A model generated the notes under the pieces. The model was not told the origin of the DNA. It made no database searches and was given only the letters and a program-made list of their open reading frames with translations. DNA of 64,000 nt. Origin: Streptomyces sp. NBC_01237. GTDB taxonomy: Bacteria > Actinomycetota > Actinomycetes > Streptomycetales > Streptomycetaceae. The stretch spans positions 6,324,001-6,388,000 of the forward strand of contig NZ_CP108508.1 in the NCBI RefSeq assembly GCF_035917275.1, read 5' to 3'. Position 1 is the stretch's first letter. Each line of letters starts with the position of its first letter. Below, one piece after another: positions 28,166 through 35,741 of this stretch. The translations under genes and the position numbers were made by a program.

Positions 28166-29464
28166 TCAGGAGTTCTTCGAGGTGAAATCCCTGATGGACT
28201 CCGCCATGTAGTCGATCATCTCCTCGCTCAGGCCGGGATAGACACCGATCCAGAAGGTGTCCGTGGCGACCCTGTCGCTGTTCTCCAGGGAGCCGCTGAT
28301 GCGGTGGGGGTGGTCGATGTACGCGGGGTGGCGGGTGAGGTTGCCGGCGAAGAACCGGCGGGTACCGATCCTGCGCGCCTCCAGGAAGCTCACCAGCTCC
28401 TTGCGCGTGTACCGGGCGTCCTCGGCCACGGTGATGGCGAAGCCGAACCAGCTGGGGTCGCTGTCCGGGGTGGCCACGGGCAGGAGCAGCCCCGGTACGG
28501 AGTCCAGGCCCTCCCGCAGCCGCCGCCAGTTGGCACGCCGCGCCGTCCCGAAGTCCGGCAGTTTGCGCAACTGGCTGAGCCCCAGGGCTGCCTGAAGGTC
28601 CGTCGACTTCAGGTTGTAGCCGACGTGCGAGAAGATGTACTTGTGGTCGTAGCCGTGCGGCAACGTGCCCATCTGGTAGTCGAACCGCTTGAAGCAGCGG
28701 TTGTTCTCACCGGGCTCGCACCAGCAGTCACGGCCCCAGTCCCGCATCGACTCCACGATCCTGGCCAGTGCCAGATTGTCCGTGAGCACACAGCCGCCCT
28801 CGCCCATCGCGATGTGATGGGCCGGGTAGAAGCTGGTCGTCGCGATGTCGCCGAAGGTGCCCGTCAGCCTGCCGCGGTAGGTGGAGCCGACCGCGTCGCA
28901 GTTGTCCTCGATCAGGAACAGCCCGTGGTCCTCGGCGATGCGCGCGACCTCCTCCACGGCGAAGGGATTGCCCAGCGAGTGGGCGATCATGATGGCCTTC
29001 GTACGCGGCCCGATGGCCTCGGTGATCCGCTCCGGGGTGGTGTTGTAGGTTCCCAGCTCCACATCCACGAACACGGGGACCAGCCCGTTCTGGATGATCG
29101 GATTCACCGTGGTCGGGAATCCGGCCGCCACGGTGATCACCTCGTCACCGGGGACCAGCCGGCGGTCCTCCAGCTGGGGTGAGGTGAAGGCGGACATCGC
29201 GAGCAGGTTCGCCGAGGAACCGGAGTTCGCCAGATGGGCCTTGCGGAGCTTGAAGACCTTCGCGAACTCCCGCTCGAAGGTACGAGAACTCACCCCCGCG
29301 GCGATCCGCATGTCCAGGGCGGCCTCCACCAGGGCCATCCGGTCCTCGGCGTCGAACACCGCGCCCGACGGCCATACTTCGGAGACGCCCGGCTCGAACT
29401 CCTTCTCGTCACTGCCGTGGTACGCGCGGACCTGTTCCAGGATGCGGGCCTTGGCTTCGTTCAC
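28166..29464 (-). CDS. NDP-4-keto-6-deoxyhexose 3,4-dehydratase (SpnQ/UrdQ/RfbH type, PMP-dependent)
   Basis: A 432-residue aspartate aminotransferase-fold enzyme that removes the 3-hydroxyl group. In this subfamily the usual PLP-binding Lys is His, which lets the enzyme dehydrate instead of transaminate; here the segment is FYPAHHIAMGEGG, in agreement. Other conserved parts are GDEVITVAAGFPTTVNP and LIEDNCDAVGS. The GTG start has GGAGG upstream. It is the last gene of a six-gene minus-strand operon. SpnQ uses general ferredoxin or flavodoxin reductases, and none is dedicated here. Confidence 0.92.
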   Translation of the reverse strand: MNEAKARILEQVRAYHGSDEKEFEPGVSEVWPSGAVFDAEDRMALVEAALDMRIAAGVSSRTFEREFAKVFKLRKAHLANSGSSANLLAMSAFTSPQLEDRRLVPGDEVITVAAGFPTTVNPIIQNGLVPVFVDVELGTYNTTPERITEAIGPRTKAIMIAHSLGNPFAVEEVARIAEDHGLFLIEDNCDAVGSTYRGRLTGTFGDIATTSFYPAHHIAMGEGGCVLTDNLALARIVESMRDWGRDCWCEPGENNRCFKRFDYQMGTLPHGYDHKYIFSHVGYNLKSTDLQAALGLSQLRKLPDFGTARRANWRRLREGLDSVPGLLLPVATPDSDPSWFGFAITVAEDARYTRKELVSFLEARRIGTRRFFAGNLTRHPAYIDHPHRISGSLENSDRVATDTFWIGVYPGLSEEMIDYMAESIRDFTSKNS

Positions 29465-29503
29465 TTCTCATCGCCTCCCAGGGGCGTCGTCACCGAGTCG
29501 CTC

Positions 29504-30091
29504 TCATGCCGTGTACGGCTGCTTCTCGCGCCCCTCGCGCAGCGTCCTGCCCCACCAGGCCAGCTGGTCGAAGAGGACCTCGGCGGCCTTGCCGGTCCCG
29601 TCCGGGTCGAGCGGGTGCCCCTCCGCGTCGAACTGCTCCCACATGTTGTGGAAGCTCACGACGTCCCGCAGGGTGACGGCGTGCATCTCCGCGAAGACCT
29701 GCCGGAGCTGCTCGACGGCACGCTGTCCGCCGGCCATGCCCCCGTAGGAGACGAACGACACCGGCTTCGCCTGCCAGGCGGTGTACACGTAGTCGATGGC
29801 CAGTTTGAGGGACGCGGGATAGCCGTGGTTGTACTCGGGTGTGATCACGACACAGCCGTCGAGCGGCTCGATACGGTCCGCCAGTCCCGGCGTGTCCGCC
29901 GGCTCCGGGCGCGCGTCGAGCGTGAGCTTGAGCTCGTCGAGGATCGCCGGCTCCGCGAGATCGATGACGTGGATGTCCAGATCGGTGCGCTTGCGGGCCT
30001 CGGCGATGAACCAGTTGGCGATCGTGTCGGCGTACCGCCCGGTGCGGACGCTCCCGATGATGATGCCGATCTTGAGAGGTGCGTCGGACAT
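29504..30091 (-). CDS. NADPH-dependent FMN reductase (flavodoxin fold)
   Basis: A 195-residue reductase. The FMN phosphate loop is GSVRTGRYADTIANW, and TPEYNHGYPASLKLAIDY is the family signature. It would provide reduced FMN or reduce a quinone. Within the same operon lie two flavin-dependent oxygenases (the LLM protein and the ActVA-ORF5-like protein), so it may feed one of them. It may also deliver electrons to the 3,4-dehydratase next to it. Start ATG at 30091. Confidence 0.9.
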   Translation of the reverse strand: MSDAPLKIGIIIGSVRTGRYADTIANWFIAEARKRTDLDIHVIDLAEPAILDELKLTLDARPEPADTPGLADRIEPLDGCVVITPEYNHGYPASLKLAIDYVYTAWQAKPVSFVSYGGMAGGQRAVEQLRQVFAEMHAVTLRDVVSFHNMWEQFDAEGHPLDPDGTGKAAEVLFDQLAWWGRTLREGREKQPYTA

Positions 30092-30167
30092 GGAGAAGGG
30101 ACCTCACTCTGGGACTCGGAGATGTGGCGGAGCGCCGAGGACGGCACCCCGCCGCGGTGCGGGGGCT

Positions 30168-31118
30168 CTACGCGTTCGGCGCTACCGACGCGAGCGCCTT
30201 CAGGACGGCCAGCTGCTTGGTGTCGCGGGACCGGACGAGTTCCGCGTAGGTCTTGTCGCCGAACGCCTCTTCCGCCTGTGCGACAAGCGTCTCGATGAGG
30301 TCGTCGTCCACCCGCGGACGTCCCAGCAGCTCCCAGCCCTGCTCCATGCCGACCGCGCGGCCGGTGAGCCACTTGCGCAGACCCCCCTCGCCGCCCCCCA
30401 GGTGGAAGGCGTGGAAGGGACCGATGGTGGACCAGCGCAGCCCGATGGAGTTGGTGACGACCTCGTCCAGTTCCCCGACGGTGACCACTCCCTCGCGTAC
30501 GAGGTGGATGGACTCCCGCAGCAGGGCGTTCTGCAGCCGGTTGGCCGCGAAGGCGAGGATCTGCTTGCGCAGGACGACGGGAACCCGGCCGACCGAACGG
30601 TAGAACTCGACCGCCTCGCGCACCGCCTCCGGATCCGTCTCCTCGCCCGCCACGACCTCGATCAGCGGCACCACATGGGGCGGGTTGAACGGGTGGCCGA
30701 CGACGAGCCGGCTGCGGTCCGCCATCCGCGCCCCCATGGCATCGGGGCTGAGCATCGAGGTGGAGGAGAGGATCAGCGCACCGGCCGGCGCGGCCTTGCC
30801 CACCCGCTCGAACAGCTCCTGCTTCAGCTCCAGATTGTCCGGGGCGTTCTCCACGATGACATCGGCGTCCGCCACCGCCGTCTCCAGATCGGGCTCGAAC
30901 TCCAGCCGGTCGGCGGAGTCGGCCAGCCGGTCCGCTTCCTCCGGGAGGAAGGGGGCGAAGAGCGCGATGCCCTCCTGGACGATCCGCTCCGCCTCCGGGC
31001 GACGGCTGTTGACCCGCACACGCAGCCCGTAGCCGAGGAAGAGCGCGATCCAGCTCAGCCCGATGGTGCCCGCCCCGATCACCGTGACGGTACGGGGCTC
31101 CTTGTTCTGTTCACTCAT
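30168..31118 (-). CDS. ActVI-ORF1-like 3-hydroxyacyl-CoA dehydrogenase (pyran ring ketoreductase, RED1)
   Basis: A 316-residue NAD-dependent dehydrogenase with N-terminal motif VIGAGTIGLSW and catalytic region VVGHPFNPPHVVPLIEVV. Fatty acid enzymes of this family act on CoA esters, but in actinorhodin-type clusters ActVI-ORF1 reduces the C-3 ketone of the bicyclic polyketide and fixes the stereochemistry of the later pyran ring. Use of this enzyme family, rather than a short-chain dehydrogenase, is linked to 3S products in actinorhodin work, so 3S is inferred. It lies between the flavin reductase and the LLM oxygenase. Confidence 0.88.
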   Translation of the reverse strand: MSEQNKEPRTVTVIGAGTIGLSWIALFLGYGLRVRVNSRRPEAERIVQEGIALFAPFLPEEADRLADSADRLEFEPDLETAVADADVIVENAPDNLELKQELFERVGKAAPAGALILSSTSMLSPDAMGARMADRSRLVVGHPFNPPHVVPLIEVVAGEETDPEAVREAVEFYRSVGRVPVVLRKQILAFAANRLQNALLRESIHLVREGVVTVGELDEVVTNSIGLRWSTIGPFHAFHLGGGEGGLRKWLTGRAVGMEQGWELLGRPRVDDDLIETLVAQAEEAFGDKTYAELVRSRDTKQLAVLKALASVAPNA

Positions 31119-31137
31119 GCGCTTGTCCGACCTCGCC

Positions 31138-32202
31138 TCATCGCCGGGAGAGCTTGGGAATGACCTGCTCGGCCATCAGCCGCATGGTGGTGGCCGCGTC
31201 CTCGTAGCTGAGATGGCCCGAGTGGACACCGAGACTGATGGTGATGTCGTCGCCGAACCACTCGGCGATGTCCTCCAGTTGGGACCTGACCTGATCCGGC
31301 GCACCGATGAGGAGCTTCCGGGCGTTCATCTTGTCGTCGAAGTGGGACCGCTTCGTCGCCTCGAACAGCCGCTCGTAGCCCGGGTACGCGGAACTGGTGG
31401 TGGTGCCCCAGGACTGCACCGCCTGGTGGATGGCCGCGGTGTTGCGGTCGTCGTCGTGGCGTCCCAGACGGCGTGCCTCCTCGCCGTCGAGGGAGACCAC
31501 GCACGGGTAGCTGAAGTGGATCTGCTCCGTCCCCGGCTCGTGCCCGGAGGCTGCCCACTCCGCGCGGTAGACGCTCAGCCGGTTCTTCAGTTCCTCGGTG
31601 GACATCACATTGGGCACCGTCTGCAGGCTGTGACCCGCCCGGCCCGCCTCGGCGCAGGACTCGGCGCTGCGGGCGGTGGTGACGAAGACGGGGGGATGCG
31701 GCTGCTGCAACGGCCGCGGCAGCAGGGTGACCGGGCCGAACTGGTGGAACCGGCCGTCGAACACGACGTCCTCTTCCGTCCAGAGCCGCTTGATGGCCTC
31801 CACACCCTCGACGAAGCGGTCCTTGCTCTCGTCGATGGGGACGCCGAACGCCTTGAACTCGTCGGGCAGGAAGGCGCGTCCGAACGCGGCGTCCACCCGG
31901 CCGTTGGAGATGTTGTCGAGCATGGCGAGCTTGCCGGCCAGCTTCACCGGGTGCTGGAACGCGGGGATGGTCGCGCTCGTGCCGAGCCGGACGCGGCTGG
32001 TGCGGCCCGCCGCCGCGGCCAGGAAGGTGACCGGGTCGGGGCTGTAGCCTCCGTACGAGAAGAAGTAGTGCTCCACCATCTTGACGTGGGCGAAGCCCAG
32101 TTCCTCGGCCAGGTCGACCAGCCTGAGGCTCTCGTCGAAGTACTGCTGGGCCGGCTTGTCGGCCGGTCCGACGGTGGGAAAGAAGACGATCCCGAACTTC
32201 AT
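31138..32202 (-). CDS. LLM-class flavin-dependent oxygenase (luciferase-like)
   Basis: A 354-residue TIM-barrel flavoprotein of the bacterial luciferase superfamily. Recognisable parts are FGIVFFPTV at the start, GFAHVKMVEHYFFSYGG, VRLGTSATIPAFQHPV and DNISNGRVDAAFGRAFLPDEF. It needs reduced FMN or F420; the neighbouring reductase suggests FMN. The ATG at 32202 has GGAG five bases upstream. Its step in the pathway is not known; hydroxylation or oxidative ring change of the aromatic core is possible. Confidence 0.87.
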   Translation of the reverse strand: MKFGIVFFPTVGPADKPAQQYFDESLRLVDLAEELGFAHVKMVEHYFFSYGGYSPDPVTFLAAAAGRTSRVRLGTSATIPAFQHPVKLAGKLAMLDNISNGRVDAAFGRAFLPDEFKAFGVPIDESKDRFVEGVEAIKRLWTEEDVVFDGRFHQFGPVTLLPRPLQQPHPPVFVTTARSAESCAEAGRAGHSLQTVPNVMSTEELKNRLSVYRAEWAASGHEPGTEQIHFSYPCVVSLDGEEARRLGRHDDDRNTAAIHQAVQSWGTTTSSAYPGYERLFEATKRSHFDDKMNARKLLIGAPDQVRSQLEDIAEWFGDDITISLGVHSGHLSYEDAATTMRLMAEQVIPKLSRR

Positions 32203-32218
32203 GGTGACTCCTCGTCGA

Positions 32219-32689
32219 TCAGTCTTGGGCCGAGCCGTCGTGGCGCAGATTGCGGTGGCGCACCTGCCAGTCCCCGTCCACCACGACCAGGTGGTCCCGG
32301 CAGAGCACACTGGCGAAGACGTCCAGCGGGCCGCCGCGCGGCGTGCGCATCGCCAGCGCGTACGTACGGGCGTGCAGGCTGCCGTCGTCCTGCGGGCTGA
32401 CGTCGAGCATGCTCAGCCAGTGCCGGAAATCGATCTTGTCCCGGTCGAGCCGCTCCTGCCTGGCCCGGCTGGAGAGCCGGATGGCCTCCCTGCCCCGTAC
32501 CGGCTCGTCCAGCCGGCCGGCCTCCTCGAAGACCGCGTCCTCGGTGAAGGTCCCGGCCCACTCGTCGGGCTTGCCGTCGTCGATGAGGCCCATCTGACGG
32601 GCGTAGAACTGCTGCACCTGTGCGTAGACCTCGGCGGACACATAGCCCTTGGGGCCCGCTGCCGTGGTTTCGGCCTGCGTACTCGTCAT
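32219..32689 (-). CDS. ActVI-ORFA-like NTF2/SnoaL-fold protein (copy A)
   Basis: A 156-residue cystatin-like alpha+beta barrel protein. It shares a clear backbone with the gene at 42,936: FTEDAVF, RHWL-x-MLDV-x-PQDDGSLH, LAM-x-TP and V-x-HRNL. Such proteins accompany pyranonaphthoquinone clusters, where ActVI-ORFA keeps flux toward the product. No catalytic residues can be named with confidence. It lies 16 bp from the LLM oxygenase and 39 bp from the ActVA-ORF5-like gene. Confidence 0.85.
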   Translation of the reverse strand: MTSTQAETTAAGPKGYVSAEVYAQVQQFYARQMGLIDDGKPDEWAGTFTEDAVFEEAGRLDEPVRGREAIRLSSRARQERLDRDKIDFRHWLSMLDVSPQDDGSLHARTYALAMRTPRGGPLDVFASVLCRDHLVVVDGDWQVRHRNLRHDGSAQD

Positions 32690-32728
32690 TCCGGTTGCCT
32701 TTCGTCTGTCAGGAGGAGATCGCCCGGG

Positions 32729-33874
32729 TCAGCTGCTCCGTTGTGCCGCCGGCTCCCGGGCCTGGGCCAGAAGGTGGTCCCCGTAGGCCGTGGCCGCGGG
32801 ATCGAAGCGGAGTGCCACATGGCTCGCGAGGGTGTGGGCGTCCCGCCAGACGCGCTGGAGGGGGTTCGAGGCGAGCTGCCCGGTGCTGCCGATCGTGCGG
32901 TACAGCAGTTCGACGGTGTCGACGAGCTTCTCCACCGCCACGGCGCAGTCCACCGGGTTGCGCAGCGCGTCGGTGGTCGTCGCCGTGCCGGAATCGGCGA
33001 CGCCGGCGGCCCGTTCCAGCAGCAGCGCGGCCCCGTCGATGCCGGTGGCGGCGCGTGTCAGGGTCAGCCGGGTCAGCGGATCGGCCTCGACGGGCCGGGC
33101 ACCGGGAGCCGTGTGGCGGGACCAGATCCGCAGCGCGTGCCGTGCCGCGCCCAGCGCGGGGGCGCCGAACAGCAGACCGCTCACCAGCCGCAGCGGCGCC
33201 GTGTGACAGGGGGCCGCCGAAACCGTGCTGCGCCCGGCCATCACCAGCCCGCGGGAGAATCCGCGGTGCGCCGGTACGAACACGTCGTCGGCGACCAGGG
33301 TGTCGCTGGCGGTGCCGCGCATCCCCACGGCGTCCCAGCTCTCCGCCACCGTGTACTCCCGGCGGGGCAGCGCGAAGAACCATGCCTCCGGGCCGTGCTC
33401 GCCGGACGCCGTCGCGCACACCAGCGCCCAGTCGGAGAAGCCCACGCCACTGGTGAACTCCCACCGGCCGCTCAGCCGCCAGCCGCCGTCCGTGCTCGTC
33501 GCACTGCCCCGGGGCATCAGGGCGCCCACCACGACGGTGTCCGCGCCCTTGGCCCAGAGGTCCCGCTGTCCCTGCTCGGGCAGATAGGCACCCATCCGCG
33601 CGGCGCCCGCGATCACGGACGCGGTCCAGGCCGCCGAGGCGCAGCCCTCGCCGAGCGCGGCGGCGGCGTGCAGCAGATCGCTGGTCCGGCCGGCCACTCC
33701 GCCCCACTCCCGGGGGACGAAGTGCCGGGCGAAGCCCGCGTCGAGGATGCCCTCCAGGACGTCCCTGTGCAGCACTCCGTCACGGTCCGCCCCGGCGGCG
33801 TGGCGGGTGGCCACGGCCGCGAGCCGCTGCGCCCTGGTCGGCAGATCGGTGGTTGTAGTCGGCTGGCCCGGCAT
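32729..33874 (-). CDS. ActVA-ORF5-like FMNH2-dependent monooxygenase (acyl-CoA dehydrogenase fold)
   Basis: A 381-residue protein with the acyl-CoA dehydrogenase fold (REWGGVAGRTSDLLHAAAAL, WDAVGMRGTASDTL) but in the class of two-component flavin monooxygenases. In actinorhodin, ActVA-ORF5 with the flavin reductase ActVB hydroxylates the naphthalene core and leads to the quinone; an ActVB-like gene lies at 58,692. GAGGAAG precedes the ATG at 33874. It is the first gene of the six-gene minus operon and faces divergently a SARP-box region. Confidence 0.87.
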   Translation of the reverse strand: MPGQPTTTTDLPTRAQRLAAVATRHAAGADRDGVLHRDVLEGILDAGFARHFVPREWGGVAGRTSDLLHAAAALGEGCASAAWTASVIAGAARMGAYLPEQGQRDLWAKGADTVVVGALMPRGSATSTDGGWRLSGRWEFTSGVGFSDWALVCATASGEHGPEAWFFALPRREYTVAESWDAVGMRGTASDTLVADDVFVPAHRGFSRGLVMAGRSTVSAAPCHTAPLRLVSGLLFGAPALGAARHALRIWSRHTAPGARPVEADPLTRLTLTRAATGIDGAALLLERAAGVADSGTATTTDALRNPVDCAVAVEKLVDTVELLYRTIGSTGQLASNPLQRVWRDAHTLASHVALRFDPAATAYGDHLLAQAREPAAQRSS

Positions 33875-33943
33875 GCGACCCACTTCCTCACTCGTCGTGG
33901 CACTGAGGCGTTGCACAAGGTGCCCGCCCCCGATCCAGCCCGG

Positions 33944-33959
33944 CTGGAGGAGCGCTCGA
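33944..33959 (-). promoter_or_regulatory. Possible SARP-type repeat, minus orientation
   Basis: On the minus strand TCGAG (33955-33959) and TCCAG (33944-33948) are 11 bp apart, about 70 bp before the ATG of the ActVA-ORF5-like gene. The second unit has one mismatch. Confidence 0.4.
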
Positions 33960-34006
33960 TGCCCGCCGTCGCTCCCGGGCCGCGCGGAAGAGGGGGCGTG
34001 ACCGCC

Positions 34007-34033
34007 TCGACACCGGCACGAGGAGCCTTCGAG
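34007..34033 (+). promoter_or_regulatory. SARP-type triple repeat before the methyltransferase
   Basis: TCGAC at 34007, ACGAG at 34018 and TCGAG at 34029 follow each other at exactly 11 bp, 58 bp before the methyltransferase ATG. This is the spacing and core of ActII-ORF4/DnrI-type sites. Confidence 0.65.
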
Positions 34034-34090
34034 CGAGGCGCAACAGGGTGGGCCACGGCCAGGTACGACCACCGAGACGAGGAGTCCTGC

Positions 34091-34921
34091 ATGTCGCAGT
34101 ACGCAGCGAAGAGCGCCGACGAGGTAGGCGAGTACTTCGACGACCGGAACTGGCTCTACGAGCTGTTCGGGACCGCCGCCTTCAATCTGCACATCGGCTG
34201 GTTCGACGGTGGGGACGAGGAGACCGAGCCCAAGGACCGGCTGATCGATGTGCTGGCCGAGGCGTGCGGTCTCGGCGAGGGCGACCGGATGCTGGACGTG
34301 GGATGCGGCTTCGGCCGTCCCGCCGTCCGGGCCGCGCAGATCAGCGGCGCCCATGTCACCGGGATCAACATCAGCGCGAAGCAGGTCGAGCAGGCGACGA
34401 CGCTCGCCGCCGAGGCCGGTCTTTCGGACCGGGTGGTCTTCCAGCAGGCCGACGGAATGAACCTGCCCTACCCGGACAACTCCTTCGAGCACGTCTGGGC
34501 CGTGGAGTCGGTGATGTACATGTCCGACCGTGAGCAGGCGCTGCGGGAGATCCAGCGGGTGCTGGTGCCCGGCGGTACGTTCGTGCTCTCCGACTACGTG
34601 GAGCGCACCGAACTGAGCGCCGAGCAGCGCACGGCGCTGAAGGAGGGCTTCACCGTCGACGCGCTCCCGACCGCCGAGGAGTACCGCACGATGCTCGGTA
34701 CGGCGGGACTGTCCGTGGAGCGGTTCGAGGACGCGACCGGGCAGCTGCGCATCTCCGCCGCCAGGATTCCCCAGCAGCTGGAGAAGAACGCCCCGGTCAT
34801 CGCCGAGAAGGCCGGACAGGAGTACGCCGACGAGTTCAAGGCCATGGTCACCAGGGTGGGTGTCCTGGAGCGCGATGTGCTCGGCTACCTGATCGCCGTG
34901 GCCAGGAACCCGAAGGCCTGA
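34091..34921 (+). CDS. SAM-dependent methyltransferase (class I, UbiE/sterol-MT-like)
   Basis: A 276-residue methyltransferase with motif I LDVGCGFGRPAVRAA (about residues 70-84), GINISAKQVEQA after it, and post-motif ALREIQRVLVPGGTFVLSDY. It is the only methyltransferase in the cluster. It is not visibly of the small SpnS/DesVI type that dimethylates amino sugars, so it may act on a phenol, a sugar hydroxyl or a carbon. It is a single-gene unit behind a SARP repeat and ends in a strong hairpin. Confidence 0.87.
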   Translation: MSQYAAKSADEVGEYFDDRNWLYELFGTAAFNLHIGWFDGGDEETEPKDRLIDVLAEACGLGEGDRMLDVGCGFGRPAVRAAQISGAHVTGINISAKQVEQATTLAAEAGLSDRVVFQQADGMNLPYPDNSFEHVWAVESVMYMSDREQALREIQRVLVPGGTFVLSDYVERTELSAEQRTALKEGFTVDALPTAEEYRTMLGTAGLSVERFEDATGQLRISAARIPQQLEKNAPVIAEKAGQEYADEFKAMVTRVGVLERDVLGYLIAVARNPKA

Positions 34922-34956
34922 TCCGGCGGTCCGGTGCGAGGGCCCGGCCCGAAGAA

Positions 34957-34998
34957 GGGGCCGGCGTCCCGATCCATGAGGATCGGGACGCCGGCCCC
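34957..34998. terminator. Bidirectional terminator
   Basis: A perfect 19-bp inverted repeat (34957-34975 with 34980-34998) with loop ATGA lies between the convergent methyltransferase and secreted-protein genes. Confidence 0.9.
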
Positions 34999-35014
34999 TT
35001 CGGCCGGTCGCCGG

Positions 35015-35656
35015 TCAGACGACGGTGATCGTGCTCAGGGTGGTCCCCCCGGCGGGGTCCGGGTAGCACTGGGCCTGGCCCCACGCGTTGCTCGGTATGC
35101 CGAGGAAGCGGAACGCGTAGCCGGGATTGGTGAACGACGTGCCGCCCACCTTGCTGACGAGCGTGCCGGAGGCGGGAGCGGTCAGAGTGACCTCCAGGTT
35201 GGGCAGATCGAGGGTGGTGCTGGTGGTCAGCGGTCCCGCCGTCACCACCGACAGCTCGTGCCCGTTGGCCTTCACCTTCACCTGGGCGGTGCCGAGGCCG
35301 TTGCCCCCGGTCAGCTGGTAGCTCTGGATGACCGCGTTCTGCGGGAGCCGGTAGACCAGCTTCACGTCCCGCACCTCCGCGGCGTAGGTCGGGTTCGCGA
35401 GGTTGGCGGAGGTGTCGAAGGCGATGGTGAACGTCTGGTTCGGGGAGACCGTGGCGGGTGCGGTCACGTCGAAGCCGCGGGGGCCGGTGTAGGGCTCCCA
35501 GGCGCCGGTGCCTTCGGCGCTGCGGCAGAGGTAGGGGACGGTCGTGGTGGTGGCGCCGGCGACGGTCGTCGACATCGTCCACAGGGCGGTGGACGCGGCG
35601 GCGGTGGCGAGCAGTCTTCGCGTCCACGTGGCCTTGGAGGTCAGGGAAATGGGCAT
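35015..35656 (-). CDS. Secreted protein of unknown function
   Basis: A 213-residue protein with a Sec signal peptide (basic start, then LLATAAASTALW and a likely cut after VAGA). The mature part is beta-rich, with two Cys residues (near the mature N-terminus and near the end, AQCYPDP) that may form a disulfide. It contains no enzyme motif that I recognise and resembles small secreted domain proteins common in Streptomyces. It lies 85 bp behind the glycosyltransferase-like gene in the same direction. A role in the polyketide pathway is not evident; it may be a passenger. Confidence 0.6.
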   Translation of the reverse strand: MPISLTSKATWTRRLLATAAASTALWTMSTTVAGATTTTVPYLCRSAEGTGAWEPYTGPRGFDVTAPATVSPNQTFTIAFDTSANLANPTYAAEVRDVKLVYRLPQNAVIQSYQLTGGNGLGTAQVKVKANGHELSVVTAGPLTTSTTLDLPNLEVTLTAPASGTLVSKVGGTSFTNPGYAFRFLGIPSNAWGQAQCYPDPAGGTTLSTITVV

Positions 35657-35741
35657 GGGGTACTCCCGTTCGAGTGCTGGGGTTCGGTGTGATGGGAAGG
35701 AAAGTGGAAGGAGGTGACGGCCGGGCGTGGGCGCCGGGCGG

